Counted from the first letter of the stretch, positions 49,769 through 62,156 are shown. The stretch is DNA of 64,000 nucleotides from Henckelia pumila (GCF_033568475.1 NC_133121.1:131162375-131226374), one strand, 5' to 3'. Notes: generated by a model from the letters alone, not told the origin. Numbers and translations: made by a program.

Positions 49769-51862
49769 TCTTATTTTAGTTTTAATTATATACGATATAT
49801 GTCATTTATAAAGAATTTAATTATCACCATAATGACGTCACATTATATATCTCCAATTATTTTAGAGATGTATGAAGAAATTTTAATTTTTAAAATAAAA
49901 AGATATATTAAAATATTTTTGAGAAAAATGACACCATATTAAATTAAAGATACGGAGTGCTACAAAATGTAATAATGATACAAAGTATATTTAGGATATT
50001 TGTACTGAAAAAAGACATAAATCTATAATCTTGTTTATTAGTTGGGAAAACACATTGACTACATTTTTCATTTTTTAATAATAAAAAAGTATACTGTTTT
50101 AATTAAAATGAAAGAGAACTTTAATTATTAATTAACAATTAAATGTTTGAATTTCCGAAACAGTTTTTTTTTTTAATACTTGCATGCATATTTATGTTTC
50201 TAACTTATTGCAATTTTCATAGGCAACATGTTAGTGTACGGAATAACACAAATTTCTATGAGATCATATCACAGGTTAATTTTGTGAAACGAATTTTTAT
50301 GTGACTCGACTCATAAATTTTTTTTTATACCCAAAATATTATTTTTCATATAATGCAAATATGGATCGAGTCGATCAATATCACAAATAATGAATAATGA
50401 TCTGTGACATTTTCTCACAACATAACTAGACATAAAGCATCTCATAGTCATTTTTATGTTTAATTTCAGCGAGTTAAGATTTAGGGCAGTGAAAAAAGAA
50501 AACCTTTCTAAGATTATACTTTATGCTTGTCCGAATTATTACTCCATTTTATAATCTAATTACGTTAGTAATCTTTTTTATATATATTATATGTGTAATC
50601 CGATCCTACAATATTTCAGTACTCCTATTAACAACATATGAGATTTTCGTTATCTCATTAGTCTTCATTCATAAAAAGGAAGTAATTATATTGATGGTTT
50701 ACCAACCAAATATATGAATCAGATTTTCACAATTATAAAAAGGCATATGGCCAAGACACCTTTATCATTTAAATTGATGTTTTTAGACAATAAAATTATA
50801 CTCCTTCCGTCTCAAATATTATATATATGATTATTTGTTTTATGAAACATATTAATAAAACTATTGGAAATAAAAACAAAGTTTAATTTACAAACAAATT
50901 AAATTTCTATTTTATTCTTGTTTAATTCACGAAAAAAAATGTTTCCATGTTAAAAATATCATTAAAAAACAAATTATACAAATAAATTTCCTATTTTATT
51001 TTTATTTAATGAGTTGGATCGACTAAAAAATGACAAGGACACGAATTATATAGGACAAATTAGTAAAAGATCATATAAACAATACCACTGCATATAGAAA
51101 CTTATCTATATATTTGCAAAATTTGAAGGGAAAATAAGGAATTAATAATTGAGAAAGAGGTCGTAATATATATATAAAATCTTATTTTCAAAGTTAATGA
51201 TATATATTTTAAAAAAAACATGAATTGTAAATATAAGCAATTTTCATTCTCATTTACTGATCAATTATTATTATTATTTTTCAAATTGATCTTTCGTGCA
51301 ACACACGTGCAATTTTTTGGACAATTTGAAATTCGAAAATTTTTATATCATAAACCTACCACTACAAGAATTAATATGAAAATCATCATGAGTTAAATTA
51401 AATTATTTTAGATTGATGTGTGATCGCATGCAGAGCATATCAGCTGTCCAACAATATTTTTCCACTTCGTCCCCGAACACTAAAACTCGGTACCGGGTTT
51501 TAATTGTTTTTTTAATTTTTCGCGTAACTAAAACACGGTACCGGGTTTTAGTAGTCGGGGACAAGTTGGGCATCATTGGTTAGACATCTGAAAATTCTAT
51601 ATATATATATATCATCACATGATAACATTATACAAAAACCTAAGAAAATAAACATATATCCATTCAGAAAACGATCAAATTTACAGAGAAAATCGATCGA
51701 CAGCATCAAATGAATTGAAGAAACACACCAATATATATATATATAGCAAGTTTTATTTAATTATTAACAATAAAAAGGATCGCAGTACTGGATCCTGGCC
51801 GGAGTCTTACGAAATGTAAAAGAAATAATTAATGTGGTTCCACGAATAACAAGCTAAGGGAT
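49769..51862. other. AT-rich spacer with MITE remains
   Basis: No gene is supported. A second Stowaway-like terminus (ctccttccgtctcaaatatta) starts at 50802; its other end, near 51060, is not clear. At 50250-50420 there is a worn repeat with tcacaggttaattttgtgaaacg and atggatcgagtcgatcaata. Confidence 0.5.
51463..51570. mobile_element. Small hairpin MITE 3' of the MADS gene
   Basis: Inverted arms gtccccgaacactaaaactc and its counterpart (ctaaaacacgg...gtagtcggggac) enclose a short T-rich loop. Each arm carries CGGTACCGGGTTTTA. Outer limits are uncertain; the similarity may reach to about 51447 and 51575. Confidence 0.6.
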
Positions 51863-52444
51863 TCAAATGAAACGGATGGTTGCAGCAGTCGAATCCTCCG
51901 GTGACCATCCACCATCACCGTCGCTGCCTCCTTCCGGAGTCGTCACCAACGGCTCAGCAACAGCACCAGCTTCCTCTAGGGCTTTCATCCTCAGATTGAT
52001 CTCCTCCAGCGTCTCACGAATGATGTAACACATCTCCCTCGCATCACGAGGATCGAAATCGTCAATGCTAGCCTTCCCCTCTATCACACTGAACATGAAA
52101 ATCACCAGTTCTTTCCTCTTGATCTCCTTTTTCACGCGGCGGAGCCTCTCCTCCGCCCTCTTGATCTGATGCAGAGTGAAGCTCTCTTGGTTCACCATCT
52201 TTTTGGTTTTTTCGATCACCGGCAACTTCTTGAAACGCTTGATCACCGTCCGCGCCACCTCATGCGACGGCCACACCACCGGAGCAGGCTCGTAGGAGCT
52301 GTATATGACGACGCACGCCTCCACGCCGCATAAGGTCTTGATCTCGCTCACTTTCTTGATCAGCCCCTTCTTTCTCTTCTTAAACGAAGCCTTCCTTTCA
52401 GCATCGCTGTCGATATAGGCTAGGGTGATCTTCTTTCTTGCCAT
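51863..52444 (-). CDS. Type I (M-gamma) MADS-box transcription factor, AGL80-like
   Basis: An intronless gene of 193 residues, as usual for type I MADS genes. Residues 1-60 form the MADS domain (MARKKITLAY, then RKASFKKRKKGLIKKVSE and TLCGVEACVVIYSS), with basic DNA-contacting residues intact, ending in the M-gamma wording APVVWPS. There is no K domain. Residues 95-115 are a charged helix (RAEERLRRVKKEIKRKE) that may help dimerise, and the C-terminus is Gly/Asp-rich. AGL80 in Arabidopsis acts in the central cell of the female gametophyte and early endosperm; that role here is inference. A TATA box (tatata, about 52523-52530 on plus) lies roughly 80 bp upstream of the start codon. Codon use is more GC-rich than the flanks, as in the AHL gene. 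Orthology inside the fast-evolving M-gamma group cannot be settled by eye. Confidence 0.92.
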   Translation of the reverse strand: MARKKITLAYIDSDAERKASFKKRKKGLIKKVSEIKTLCGVEACVVIYSSYEPAPVVWPSHEVARTVIKRFKKLPVIEKTKKMVNQESFTLHQIKRAEERLRRVKKEIKRKELVIFMFSVIEGKASIDDFDPRDAREMCYIIRETLEEINLRMKALEEAGAVAEPLVTTPEGGSDGDGGWSPEDSTAATIRFI

Positions 52445-55400
52445 TTCTTAATGTGTGTGTGTTAGTAATATTTGCTAATATTTCTTCCTTGGGATGTATT
52501 TTTTTTATGAGACGAGGGTGGGTATATATAGAAAATTTCTTGTATCAATTAGGGTTTGTGAAAATTCATAATCGAACGGTTTAAATTATTGCGAATCAAG
52601 ATTATATAATCTTTACCACCCGTTTATATAAAATCGCAAACTTTATTTATGTGCGCACGCCGCCACATCTATATTATACATAAATTATGAATGGCGACGT
52701 TCATGGTCACAAAATGTGGGAGCCCTATTCCATCCTCCTTTAATATATAATGGATAAGAACATTGATTATTTTATTCGCCGAAAATAAAATATACTAGCT
52801 AATATTTTTAAAAACTAGTACCAGTAACCATCGCACGTGATTTCCACATGCTCAGATAATTTATTTATTCGAAGAAAGAATTTTTTTGTAAAAAAAGTAT
52901 AAGAGTGCGAAAAACATGTGAACTTTGAAAATAGATAGTGAGAATTTGGAGATAAAATGGGAAAGAGATGAAGAAAGGTTTGCAGATTACTAATAAAGTC
53001 ACACCATGCATCAAAATTACATAAAAAAAAATTATGGGGATATAAAAGTGGAAATAAATTTTGGTGTCACATACATAATAGTAAAGATATCAACGTAATT
53101 GCACTTATTATAATATAATTTGATATATTTAAAAAATTATATTTTTTTCACGTGCCAATCATGAATACTAGTTAATATGTGATGAAATTTGAGTATATAT
53201 AATAGCATTCTTTATTCGTTCATACTGATTGTAAATAATATGAAGTATATTTTGTTGTCAAATGCCTTTTCCCTAGACGTTTTGTTGGGTTTAATCACTT
53301 TAAATTGTTTCGATTTTTTTATATATATGTTTGCTGCGCGGAAAGTAAAATAATCAACCTTGTTACAGTGTGTAACGGGATTCGGGAATATGTTTAAAAT
53401 ATTTAAACTTCAATCAGATTTATGTAATAATACGAAACCGTCCAAATTTGGAGTCGTTTTTCTTTAATGGCGCGAGTGGAAATATTTGAATTTTCTTTTT
53501 CAGAAAATTTTATGAATCCTTCGATCCATTAATATGAGCTATATATGTTGAATGTCAATCACGTACAATCTGAACGTAATTGACTAGTACTGATGCATGA
53601 AATATACATATTGTACCTAAAATATTATTATATATATCTCTATTTAATTATTCGATAGAATTGCCTTTTGTAAAAAAAAAAAATTGTTCACAAAGAATAT
53701 ACTATTAAGACAATCCACGACTAGAAAATCAGAAACTACGAATAATATTTTATTTCCACATTCTTCATGTATTTTTTTATCAATAACATACTGAGATTTG
53801 TAATCTTAAGGTATTGTTAGGGAGAGTTTTTAGGAAGTATTTTTCAACTTATTTTGAACAAAATTTTGAAATTTTGTAAAACTTTGTAAAGAAAAAACGA
53901 GAAGTTTTCTGAAAGCTTCCAAACACTACGTACTACATAAATTTTAGATTAATTAATCACTTTTGACACCTTTAATATCTGAAAATTCCTCCATGTGAAT
54001 GTTGAATCACAAAGTGCGAAGACTATTTTTGCTTCAATTAATGAATGTGAAATATAATTTAGATTTACTTTTATGACATAAATATATATATATATATATT
54101 ACAATACCCTTTGCTAAAAATCTTAATATATTACACTTTTTTTGTTTCCCAAAACAGAAGCATGTGTATTTTGCTTGTTTCTTCCAACATTATTTGCGAC
54201 ACATACAATCCCATCCCAAAGGCCTGCATACTACATTCATGTTTCCAAAAAAGAGAATACAGATCGGAGTTTATATTATTAATTTACTGAACACGTATAG
54301 CAAAAAATAGCAGTAAATAAACAAAAAGAATGCAAACTGATCAGAAAGATTGTAACTTTGAGGAGAACACCTCCATGAATTACAATGATTTATTCCATTC
54401 AATTATTTTCATAATCGTTCAAAGCAGTTACGACGAAGTTTTTATTGTAATGAAACGAGGGTTTTCCATAAATATATATACACACAAATATACATATACA
54501 TACATACTAGTACTAGTTTAAGAAATGGGTTGTGACAAGAAGATTCTAAAAATATGAAAATATATATATGTAAGGTGAAAATCCTAGTATTTAAAAACCA
54601 TGAACTACTGATTCTGGACAAAACATAACATGGCTCGAGGTGTAGAGATAGAATTAATTTATGTATTTATTCCAGTAATACATGATGGTTTATTACTTAC
54701 TTGCAATAGTTTATTTGTATCTTGAGGCAGTCTGAACAAAGAGCCAAGAGACTTGGAGTAAATCTCGTTATATGTCAAATGGAAAAAAAAAAAAAAAAAA
54801 GAAAATTTGAGTTGTGCACCTTTAACCATGAACGTCGAATTCTTTTAATCTACAAATATTTTGTTCAAAACATACAGTTGATGTTTAATTAGTTAAATAT
54901 AACTGATACGTTAATTTTTTTTGAATCTTGTATTTAGTTTGAGACGGCCCCCCAAGATCGAAATCCTGGATCCGTCCCTGGTCTGAACAAAGAGCCAACA
55001 AAACTTGGAGTGCTTAATCTCGTTATATGTCAAATGAAAAAAAAAATTGAGTTGTGCACCATTAACAAAACCTAAATTATTTTGTCCAACGATCAAAATT
55101 CATAAGCTTCATATGCATAAATTGTTGATTTGATTCTTCTAATTAACTTTCAAGAAAATCATGATTCAGCATTGCATAGATTTCGGCACCAGATAATATA
55201 TATAAATTTTCACAAACACCGAACAAGTTGCATTAAAGAAATGGTCATACTAATTATATAGTATAAACCTTCAAAATGTTATTCCTAATCTCAGCACAAG
55301 TTCCACAAAGCCAGAAGATCAAATAGGATAATTTTGTTTTTTTTTTATCACAATTCACGAAAATCATCAAAGCCACAAATGATAATATATAGCTAGTAAA

Positions 55401-55512
55401 CAAAATATTTATACAAGGATCGGAGAGGATGGATGGATAATTTGGAATGAAGCTTGAGATTAATTACGAACGACGACTAATCAGTTCATAGTTGCCTGAC
55501 CTTTGAGTCGGC
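52445..55512. other. AT-rich spacer with a direct duplication and an hAT end
   Basis: No gene is supported. The stretch 52445-52700 includes the MADS promoter. At 53812-53935 'gtattgttagggagagttttta' and 'gaaagcttccaaacactac' could be ends of a worn MITE. The segment 54730-55066 holds the duplication listed separately. Confidence 0.5.
54730..55066. repeat. ~95-bp direct duplication with an hAT terminus between copies
   Basis: The segments 54730-54826 and 54981-55066 share gtctgaacaaagagcca, tctcgttatatgtcaaatg, a poly-A run and gagttgtgcacc. Directly before the second copy is gatcgaaatcctggatccgtccctg (to 54980), the inverse of the hAT-type terminus cagggacggatccagg. Confidence 0.75.
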
Positions 55513-56334
55513 CTAATACGGCTGCCGGCCGCCGGAGTTTGACGCCCATGCACCGTCCATTGGGAGCTGTCCGTTGAGTGGCGGCATATTGAACAATGGA
55601 AGCCCCATCGACGAAGGATCCGGGAACTGGTTCCCACCGCTTCCACCGCCGGAACCAGGGTGGGAAGGCGGCGGAGTCTGCAACTGAAGCGCCTCCTCTT
55701 CCTCCAACGGCAGCCTCTCGTACGCCACGTTGGTGAACGACGCCGCTATGATAATGACCGGCCCCGACGCGATCAAAGCTCCCACCACATTCCCTCCCAC
55801 CACCTGTCCCTGTCCGCCGGCAAGATATATGGTCAAGCTGGTGGCTCCAGGCGGCGCAGGCGGCGGAAGAAAGGAACCCGACAAGGACAAAATCTCAAAC
55901 CTCCCGTGAAGTGTGACCACGCTTCCCGCCGCCGCCGGCTGCCGCAAGCTGACGTTGTTGACGGTCCCCGTCCCGCTCAGTATACAAACCCCTCTCTGCC
56001 GCTTCCTCGCGTAGGTCGCCACCACCTCGAAGACGTCGCAGCCGCCGCCCACCTCCAGTATGTGTGCTCGGAGAGTGTTTGCGCTCTCACGGGTTATTAT
56101 CACCGGCGGCTTCGGCCTGTTTTTGGATCCAGCGGGACGGCCTCTAGGCCTACGCGCCGCCGCATCACCGGAGCTGGAATTAGAGTTGACTAAATCCAAA
56201 CCCTGATCCGTATTATCACCGGAAAAGAGATTGCGATTGGATTCATGATCTTCAGATCTCTGGAGATGGGCGAGGTCTTGCCTGTGCAGCTGAGAAACAA
56301 AGTGAGAAGCTGAACCTAAATCCAAACCAGCCAT
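55513..56334 (-). CDS. AT-hook nuclear-localised (AHL) protein, clade A
   Basis: An intronless 273-residue AHL protein. A single AT-hook ([17 protein letters not shown], residues 61-77, core RGRP at 64-67) binds the minor groove of AT-rich DNA. The PPC/DUF296 domain (about 80-205) follows, with [21 protein letters not shown] and the core [10 protein letters not shown] (144-153), used for trimer formation and partner binding. An acidic run (EEEE) and a Gly/Pro-rich tail with FPDPSS and PLFNMPPL complete it. One AT-hook and no intron place it in clade A with AHL15-29; Arabidopsis relatives restrain hypocotyl growth and affect flowering and ageing, which is only inference here. A TATA-like tttatattttta (minus strand, about 56578-56589) and a pyrimidine-rich leader (56470-56560) suggest a 5'UTR of about 200 nt. 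Confidence 0.94.
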   Translation of the reverse strand: MAGLDLGSASHFVSQLHRQDLAHLQRSEDHESNRNLFSGDNTDQGLDLVNSNSSSGDAAARRPRGRPAGSKNRPKPPVIITRESANTLRAHILEVGGGCDVFEVVATYARKRQRGVCILSGTGTVNNVSLRQPAAAGSVVTLHGRFEILSLSGSFLPPPAPPGATSLTIYLAGGQGQVVGGNVVGALIASGPVIIIAASFTNVAYERLPLEEEEALQLQTPPPSHPGSGGGSGGNQFPDPSSMGLPLFNMPPLNGQLPMDGAWASNSGGRQPY

Positions 56335-57969
56335 ATACTACAACAAAGATACAACAGGAAACAATGAAAAATATTAATAATTTTCAGACAAATATAATAA
56401 AAATAAAATAATTAAGACAGTATATTAAAATGGAGTGAATTTTTTTTATATATATATAAAGGCACGAGAGAATTCAAACCCTAGAGCGAATAGAAAACAA
56501 GGAGAATCGAGATGGGAGAAATTAAAGGAGAGGTTGGGGTGGTGGAGTGCAAAGAGAGAGAAGCCAGCTTTGTGCTAAAAATATAAAGTAAACTAATTTT
56601 ATAATGATGAATAAAATAATAGCCATATTCAAAGATGAAAATGAAGTTTATTATATGTTTTCTCCATTTAAATAAGACTCTGTGTGTTTACAAGTAATTA
56701 TTGCAGAGTAAACGATAGCAACGGGTTTCACCAGGTTGTATATTTTTCCGTGGAAGGAAAAATATATATCCATATATATATTGAATGTTTTTATTTCTAC
56801 AGCGGGTCTAATTGTCATCAATATTTGTTTAAATAGGTTTCATGGATAAATATGTGTGAGACTGTCTCACAAAAATACCTAGCGGGTAAAAATAATGCAC
56901 TTAGGGTAAGTGAAAGAGATCACGTACGTTACTCTCAATTGTATCCATTGTTATGCATATTCATTGTGTTATTATGGTGTAATTAAGGTTTTTATCTTCC
57001 ATAAACACACGATAATATTGTCTAATTATAATTATAGTAAGACTTAAAACATTATAATTATAATATGGCATTGTCTACGATACTCATACTGTTGTTGAGG
57101 GCATGCATATATACACACACACCAAATTTCGGGTTTTAAAAAATAAATCAGTTATACAGTACTTTTGTTCATGAAGTGTATAACTTACTTGCAACGGTTA
57201 TTAATTTCTAATATTTTTCTCAACCAACATATTTCTGTACCATAATAAAAAATAATTAAATAAATATTGTTAATATATGTACATGTACCGTCTGGAACAT
57301 AAGACTTGTTTATAAAATAAAAATAAACTAAGATTAATTTTTTTTATTTCAAAAGGTACATATTTTAAAATAGCATTCGACTTTTGTTAAAACATGACAA
57401 GTGCTTCTATGATCATTATATTGTACATATTTAATTAATGTATATATAGATTGGAAACTGAACAGCGTAATTGTTAAAACTCAGGGTTTGGTTCCAGCAA
57501 TCTAGTTTAAGATTGCCTTTTTATTTAAATAAACATTTTATTCAATACTTTAATTATGCATATGTGCTTAAGGCATAATTAAATGTGTGGGGATATTTAT
57601 AATAATATATATTTGTCGATAAAAAGTGAAGTTGGAATCCATGAGGGGTTGAGTTAAACAGGTTGCTCCTTGTTAAAAAAATTTATTTTAGTCTGTTGCG
57701 TTTCAATACTTTTTTTATATTGGAAAATTTTATTGATAAGGGAGTGCAATACAAGGGGCAATATCCAACTCTTTCGTACAATTTTACAAGCTCAAACGTA
57801 ACTACATGAAAAGCGAACAAAGCCCTACACGGAACCCGAGCTAGAAAAAAAGATCAACCAAACTGAATAAATTATATAAAACCCAAAACAAATGTTCAAG
57901 CTCAATGACTTGAATCAACTGTTGCGGTACTTCAATACTTCATATATATATATAATTTTGATATGATTA
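56335..57969. other. AHL 5' region and AT-rich spacer
   Basis: The first 260 bp carry the AHL leader and promoter. No other ORF is supported. At 56850-56880 'gtgagactgtctcac' is a palindrome shared with the gagacgggtctc repeats seen elsewhere. At 57715-57930 a denser, less AT-rich segment beginning 'ggaaaattttattgataag' reads like the 3' end of an inserted element in minus orientation; I cannot classify it. Confidence 0.5.
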
Positions 57970-58120
57970 CGCACGAATGTGTGCAGGAAATTTGTGGACG
58001 ATTGCTAAAACATAGTAGTGTATGTTTTAGAACTTTATATTTTTGTTAAAAAGTATTGAGTGCTAAAATACTATCGTGTTTTAGCAGTCGTCCAGTGATT
58101 TCCTGCATACTTTTGTGCGG
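57970..58120. mobile_element. ~150-bp hairpin MITE abutting the foldback element
   Basis: The arms gcaggaaatttgtggacgat and cgtccagtgatttcctgc are inverted copies, with further pairing of gctaaaaca / tgttttagc inside. The centre has a second small palindrome (ctaaaacat...atgttttag). Outer ends near gcacgaatgtg and cttttgtgcgg are imperfect. No target duplication was found. Confidence 0.65.
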
Positions 58121-58145
58121 GAATCAAGACTATGTATATAAATAT

Positions 58146-59559
58146 AGAGTAAAATATATTTTGGTACACGAACTATTGATAAAATGTCAAATTGGTACAC
58201 GAACTATTGAAAATGGCTTAATTGGTACATAATCCAACTAAAAAAACGATTTTATCCTTTGTAAAATTTCTTTTAAGTCCAATTATTTTTAGTAAATTCA
58301 ATTAAGTGCATATTTTATTTTTAAAATTAATTTTTATTGATTAAAATTGTTAAAATAATTATATAAGTTTAAAAATTATAAGAAATAAATATTTTACTAT
58401 TTTTATAATATATTTATATTTTTAAAGGTGCGCATTTTTACCGAACCGAATTGAAAATTCGGTTCGTCCGAAATTCGAACTTTAACCGAATTTTTGGTTT
58501 GTTCGAATTCCGAATTAAAAATCGAACTGAATTTAACTGTTCGGTTAAAAACCAGTTCGGTTTCTGTTTTAACCAAAATCAATTTTTTATATTTTTTGTT
58601 ATTTTTATATGTATTATTATTTATTTTATTCATATAAAAAATAATGATTTAAAAAAATAAAAAAATCGATTTTCGGTTCGATTAATTAGGAGAAAAACCG
58701 ATCCGAATTAACAGTTCGATTTTTGGTTCAAATCGAATTTTCAGCTTCGACTCATTTCGAGTGGTTAACCGATCCATGAACACCCCTTATTTTTACTCAT
58801 TAATAAATTATTTATTTAAATATAATATATTTTAAAAATATTAATAAATATATAATAAAATGATATTTTTCTGTCTGTATTAAATAATTAACCAAGTTTT
58901 TTGAAAAACAATTGATATAAAAATTATAATTAATAAAACAACATGCAAAAAATAATTCATAAAATATTATTTGAACTGCTAATTTGGTTCAGTTTTTCCT
59001 TCTAATTAACTGAATCGAACCGAAAACCGATTTTTTTTAAATTATTATTTTTTGTATGTGTAAAATAAATAATAATACATATAAAAATAACAAAAATAAT
59101 ATAAAAAATTGATTTTGGTTAAAATAAAAATCGAACCGATTTTTAACCGAACAGTTAAATTCAGTTCGATTTTAAATTCAGAATTCGAACAAACCAAAAA
59201 TTCGGTTAAAGTTTGAATTTTTTGTTCGGATTTCGAACGAACCGAATTTTCAATTCGGTTTGGTAAAAATGCGCACCTTTAAAAATATAAATATATTATA
59301 AAAATAGTGAAATAATTATTTTTTATAATTTTTAAAGTTATATAATTTTTTTAAACAATTTTAATCAATAAAAATTAGTTTGAAAAATAAAATATGCACT
59401 TAATTGAATTTACTAAAAATAATTGGACTTAAAAAATTTTTTACAAAGGATAAAATCGTTTTTTTAGTTGGATTATGTACCAATTAAGCCATTTTCAATA
59501 GTTCGTGTACCAATTTGACATTTTATCAATAGTTCGTGTACCAAAATATATTTTACTCC
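58146..59559. mobile_element. 1.41-kb foldback (Mutator-like) element with 9-bp TSD
   Basis: TATAAATAT stands on both sides (58137-58145 and 59560-59568). The first 110 or so bases from 58147 match the reverse complement of the last 110 with no mismatch that I could find, starting gagtaaaatatattttggta. Weaker but clear pairing continues to about 58690 on the left and 59010 on the right, giving arms of roughly 550 bp and a spacer of about 320 bp. No transposase is encoded. The 9-bp duplication and very long inverted repeats point to a Mutator-like origin. The ORFs at 58403-58660 come from the repeat itself. Confidence 0.88.
58425..58787. mobile_element. hAT-type MITE nested in the left arm of the foldback
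   Basis: The element runs from aaggtgcgcattttta to ...gaacacccct, flanked by TATTTTTA at 58417-58424 and 58788-58795, a perfect 8-bp duplication. It is rich in cggttcg / cgaaccg motifs. The right arm holds an inverted, inner-truncated copy of the same element (about 59010-59283) at the matching position. Confidence 0.8.
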
Positions 59560-59568
59560 TATAAATAT

Positions 59569-60184
59569 ATATTATCATCTTCCAATATCGATTATGAAAC
59601 ACAATATGTGAATTTTGGTACATCGATAGCCTAATTATCAGTTATTTTGAGAAAAATTTTACTTTTGATATTATGTATTATCAATTTTCAAATTTAGTCA
59701 CGTATCTTTTAATTATTGGTAATTTTACTGATTTCTTATTGAGAATGCTAATTCACCATTACGTGCATCAGCGTCGCATTGGTGTGACATCGGTGATGAT
59801 ATGTCACAAAATTGACCAAGCTTGCCAAAAAAAAAAAAAAAATTAAAAATAACGGATTAAAATTAAAATTTGATAACATAAAAAAACAAAATCGTTAAAA
59901 AAAACAAATTTACAATACCAAAATTGGAATTTCCCTAAATTTTGCCGAAATGCTAAAATACAGAATCTCCCAACTTGTTCTTAATTTTTTTTTCCCGTTG
60001 GTTAAAAGAGTGGGCATAATTATTAAAAATGTAGATGAGAGGGACGTTCAATATACGGTATGAATCTCTATATATGTGTGATAATTACTCATATTTATGT
60101 CTCTAAATTGTGATAGAATATAATTCAAATGGGAATTTTATATTTTCCGATAAGTAATTTTGATAAGTAGCATCACTTTATATC

Positions 60185-60243
<59 letters not shown>

Positions 60244-61589
60244 TTTATTTAATAAATATATTATTTTAAAGACGCAAAAATAATTTGTTTGGTTCGAGTT
60301 TGACGTTCCAAATAAGTAAATAGATTAATAAAAATAAGTCCAGGTGGTATTTGTATATAATAATTTATGGTCGGGAAACAATTGTATGATGTTAAATATT
60401 TTTTTCCCGACACATTCATAGAATTTAGACACATATATCACAAGTTTCTGTTTCCATGCTTTGGCTGACGTCTGGACTATATGTGGTTCACATCATTAAC
60501 CATTATGCAGTGTTTTTCTTGATTTTTAATACTAAGCATGAGTTCAAGACAAACTAAAGAGACCGACTTTATGGTTTAGAGGAATATGATGCATTTAATA
60601 ATTTAATGATAAGATTTATAATTTTTAAAAAATGGAAAAAATGATTTTTTTTCCATTTAATTAAGTAACTTTCAACTATATGCAAGTACATCAAAATCAA
60701 TTTTCTCAAATATTTAAAGAGGACAAGAGGTCATTATTTTAGGTCATTCAATTCAGATTCTTCCGCGGCGGATGGGGTCCTTAATTTCAAGCTCTTTGCA
60801 TTTGGCCTTCACTCAAAAAAATTGAAAGGAGACGAGATTACACAGTCACTTTTTTTTCTTTTTTTTTTTGTAGATAAGTATTTTAAATTAAGTTGTATTT
60901 GTATATTCTGAATTAAATGTAAGGTTTGACTTCATATTATATATTTCAATACTATATTATAAATAATAGATCAAAATGATGGGCCACATTAATAGTGAAT
61001 TGATTTTTAAAGTACTTCTAATTTTGCTCCATTCCCGAAAAATATTATAGGGTCATTTCGTCTTCTTTTCTGGGAAAAAAAACATTTTTATATTATTTTA
61101 CTTCAGAACAAAAGTTTAGATCAGTTTTGTGAGTTTCCAAAAGACGACAAGATCATCTTGTCATTTGTCTTGAATTTAATTTTGACCCTAAATTAACTAT
61201 ATAAATTACACGAATAATTCTTATGCGCCATCTCCGAAACATCGTGTCTATGTATCGAGTGATTTGATCTGTAATTAGTTAATATATACGTTGCTATATG
61301 TCACATATACATTTGAAATGAAATTTATTGTAAATTATAAATCACTGACTTTTTTGGTAAACTCTCGAACTATATTCTATATCATATTATAGATATATTT
61401 GTTCCAAGTAAAATAATATAAGAAGAAAAGAATGGCGAGGTTGTCAAATGTATTAACTATATATATTACTCCAAAAGAAGAAAAAATATATATGCATACA
61501 TTAACCGCATACGATACTCATTCTGGCATGCATGAACATTGAATAGTATATTATACGGGCATTCGCGTGATACTAATTCTGGAAATCTT
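59569..61589. other. AT-rich spacer with long microsatellite
   Basis: No gene is supported. An uninterrupted (TA)n tract of about 50 bp lies at 60189-60238. At 59612-59940 the words tgaattttggtac and taccaaaattggaatttccc suggest another worn hairpin element. Confidence 0.5.
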
Positions 61590-61987
61590 TAAGGGCATGT
61601 TTGAAGTCATGGATTAATAATCCATGTATTAATAACTTATCTAATCTAACTTTTTTTTTGTTATATTATTTATTCATCTTTTAATTACTTATGTCATATT
61701 AATCAAATCATTAATTATTTATCTTACATCAATCAAATCATTAACTTTAAATTACTATATTACCATTTATAAATAATATTATTTATATTATTCTTAATTA
61801 TTAAAAGGATAACATGGTAATTTACTAATTTTATATAAAATATAACCAATCAAATCAAAAAAATCATAATCTATCTATCTATCAAATCAAATCATATATT
61901 AACTATTTTTTTTATTTATTTTTTTATTACAATATATTACTTATCTATATATTATATATCTTATCACTAACTTCAAACGGACCCTTA
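61590..61987. mobile_element. MITE with taaggg...ccctta ends
   Basis: The termini taagggcatgtttgaagt and acttcaaacggaccctta are inverted repeats over 18 bp with two or three mismatches. The GGGC..GTTTGAA wording resembles PIF/Harbinger-type MITEs; the target duplication cannot be separated from the TAA/TTA ends. Confidence 0.7.
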
Positions 61988-62156
61988 GTAAAGAGATTTG
62001 TTATAATTAGTTTGTGAGCTGAGATCTAGTTGTAAACTTGGATTTTAATTAATTAGTGACAGATGAGATACAAATTATAAATTATACATACATGTTTATA
62101 TGTTTCGAACGAGATTTCCAAATACCATCTAAGATGGTTGAAAATAAAGTAAATAT

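Noticed and set aside
55660-56193. 177-codon plus-strand ORF opposite the AHL gene
   Set aside because: Arg-rich antisense shadow of a GC-rich coding region; the minus-strand frame has clear AHL domains.
58425-58787. tRNA-like 'gttcgaattcc' wording
   Set aside because: No cloverleaf or anticodon stem; it belongs to the cggttcg repeats of the nested hAT MITE.
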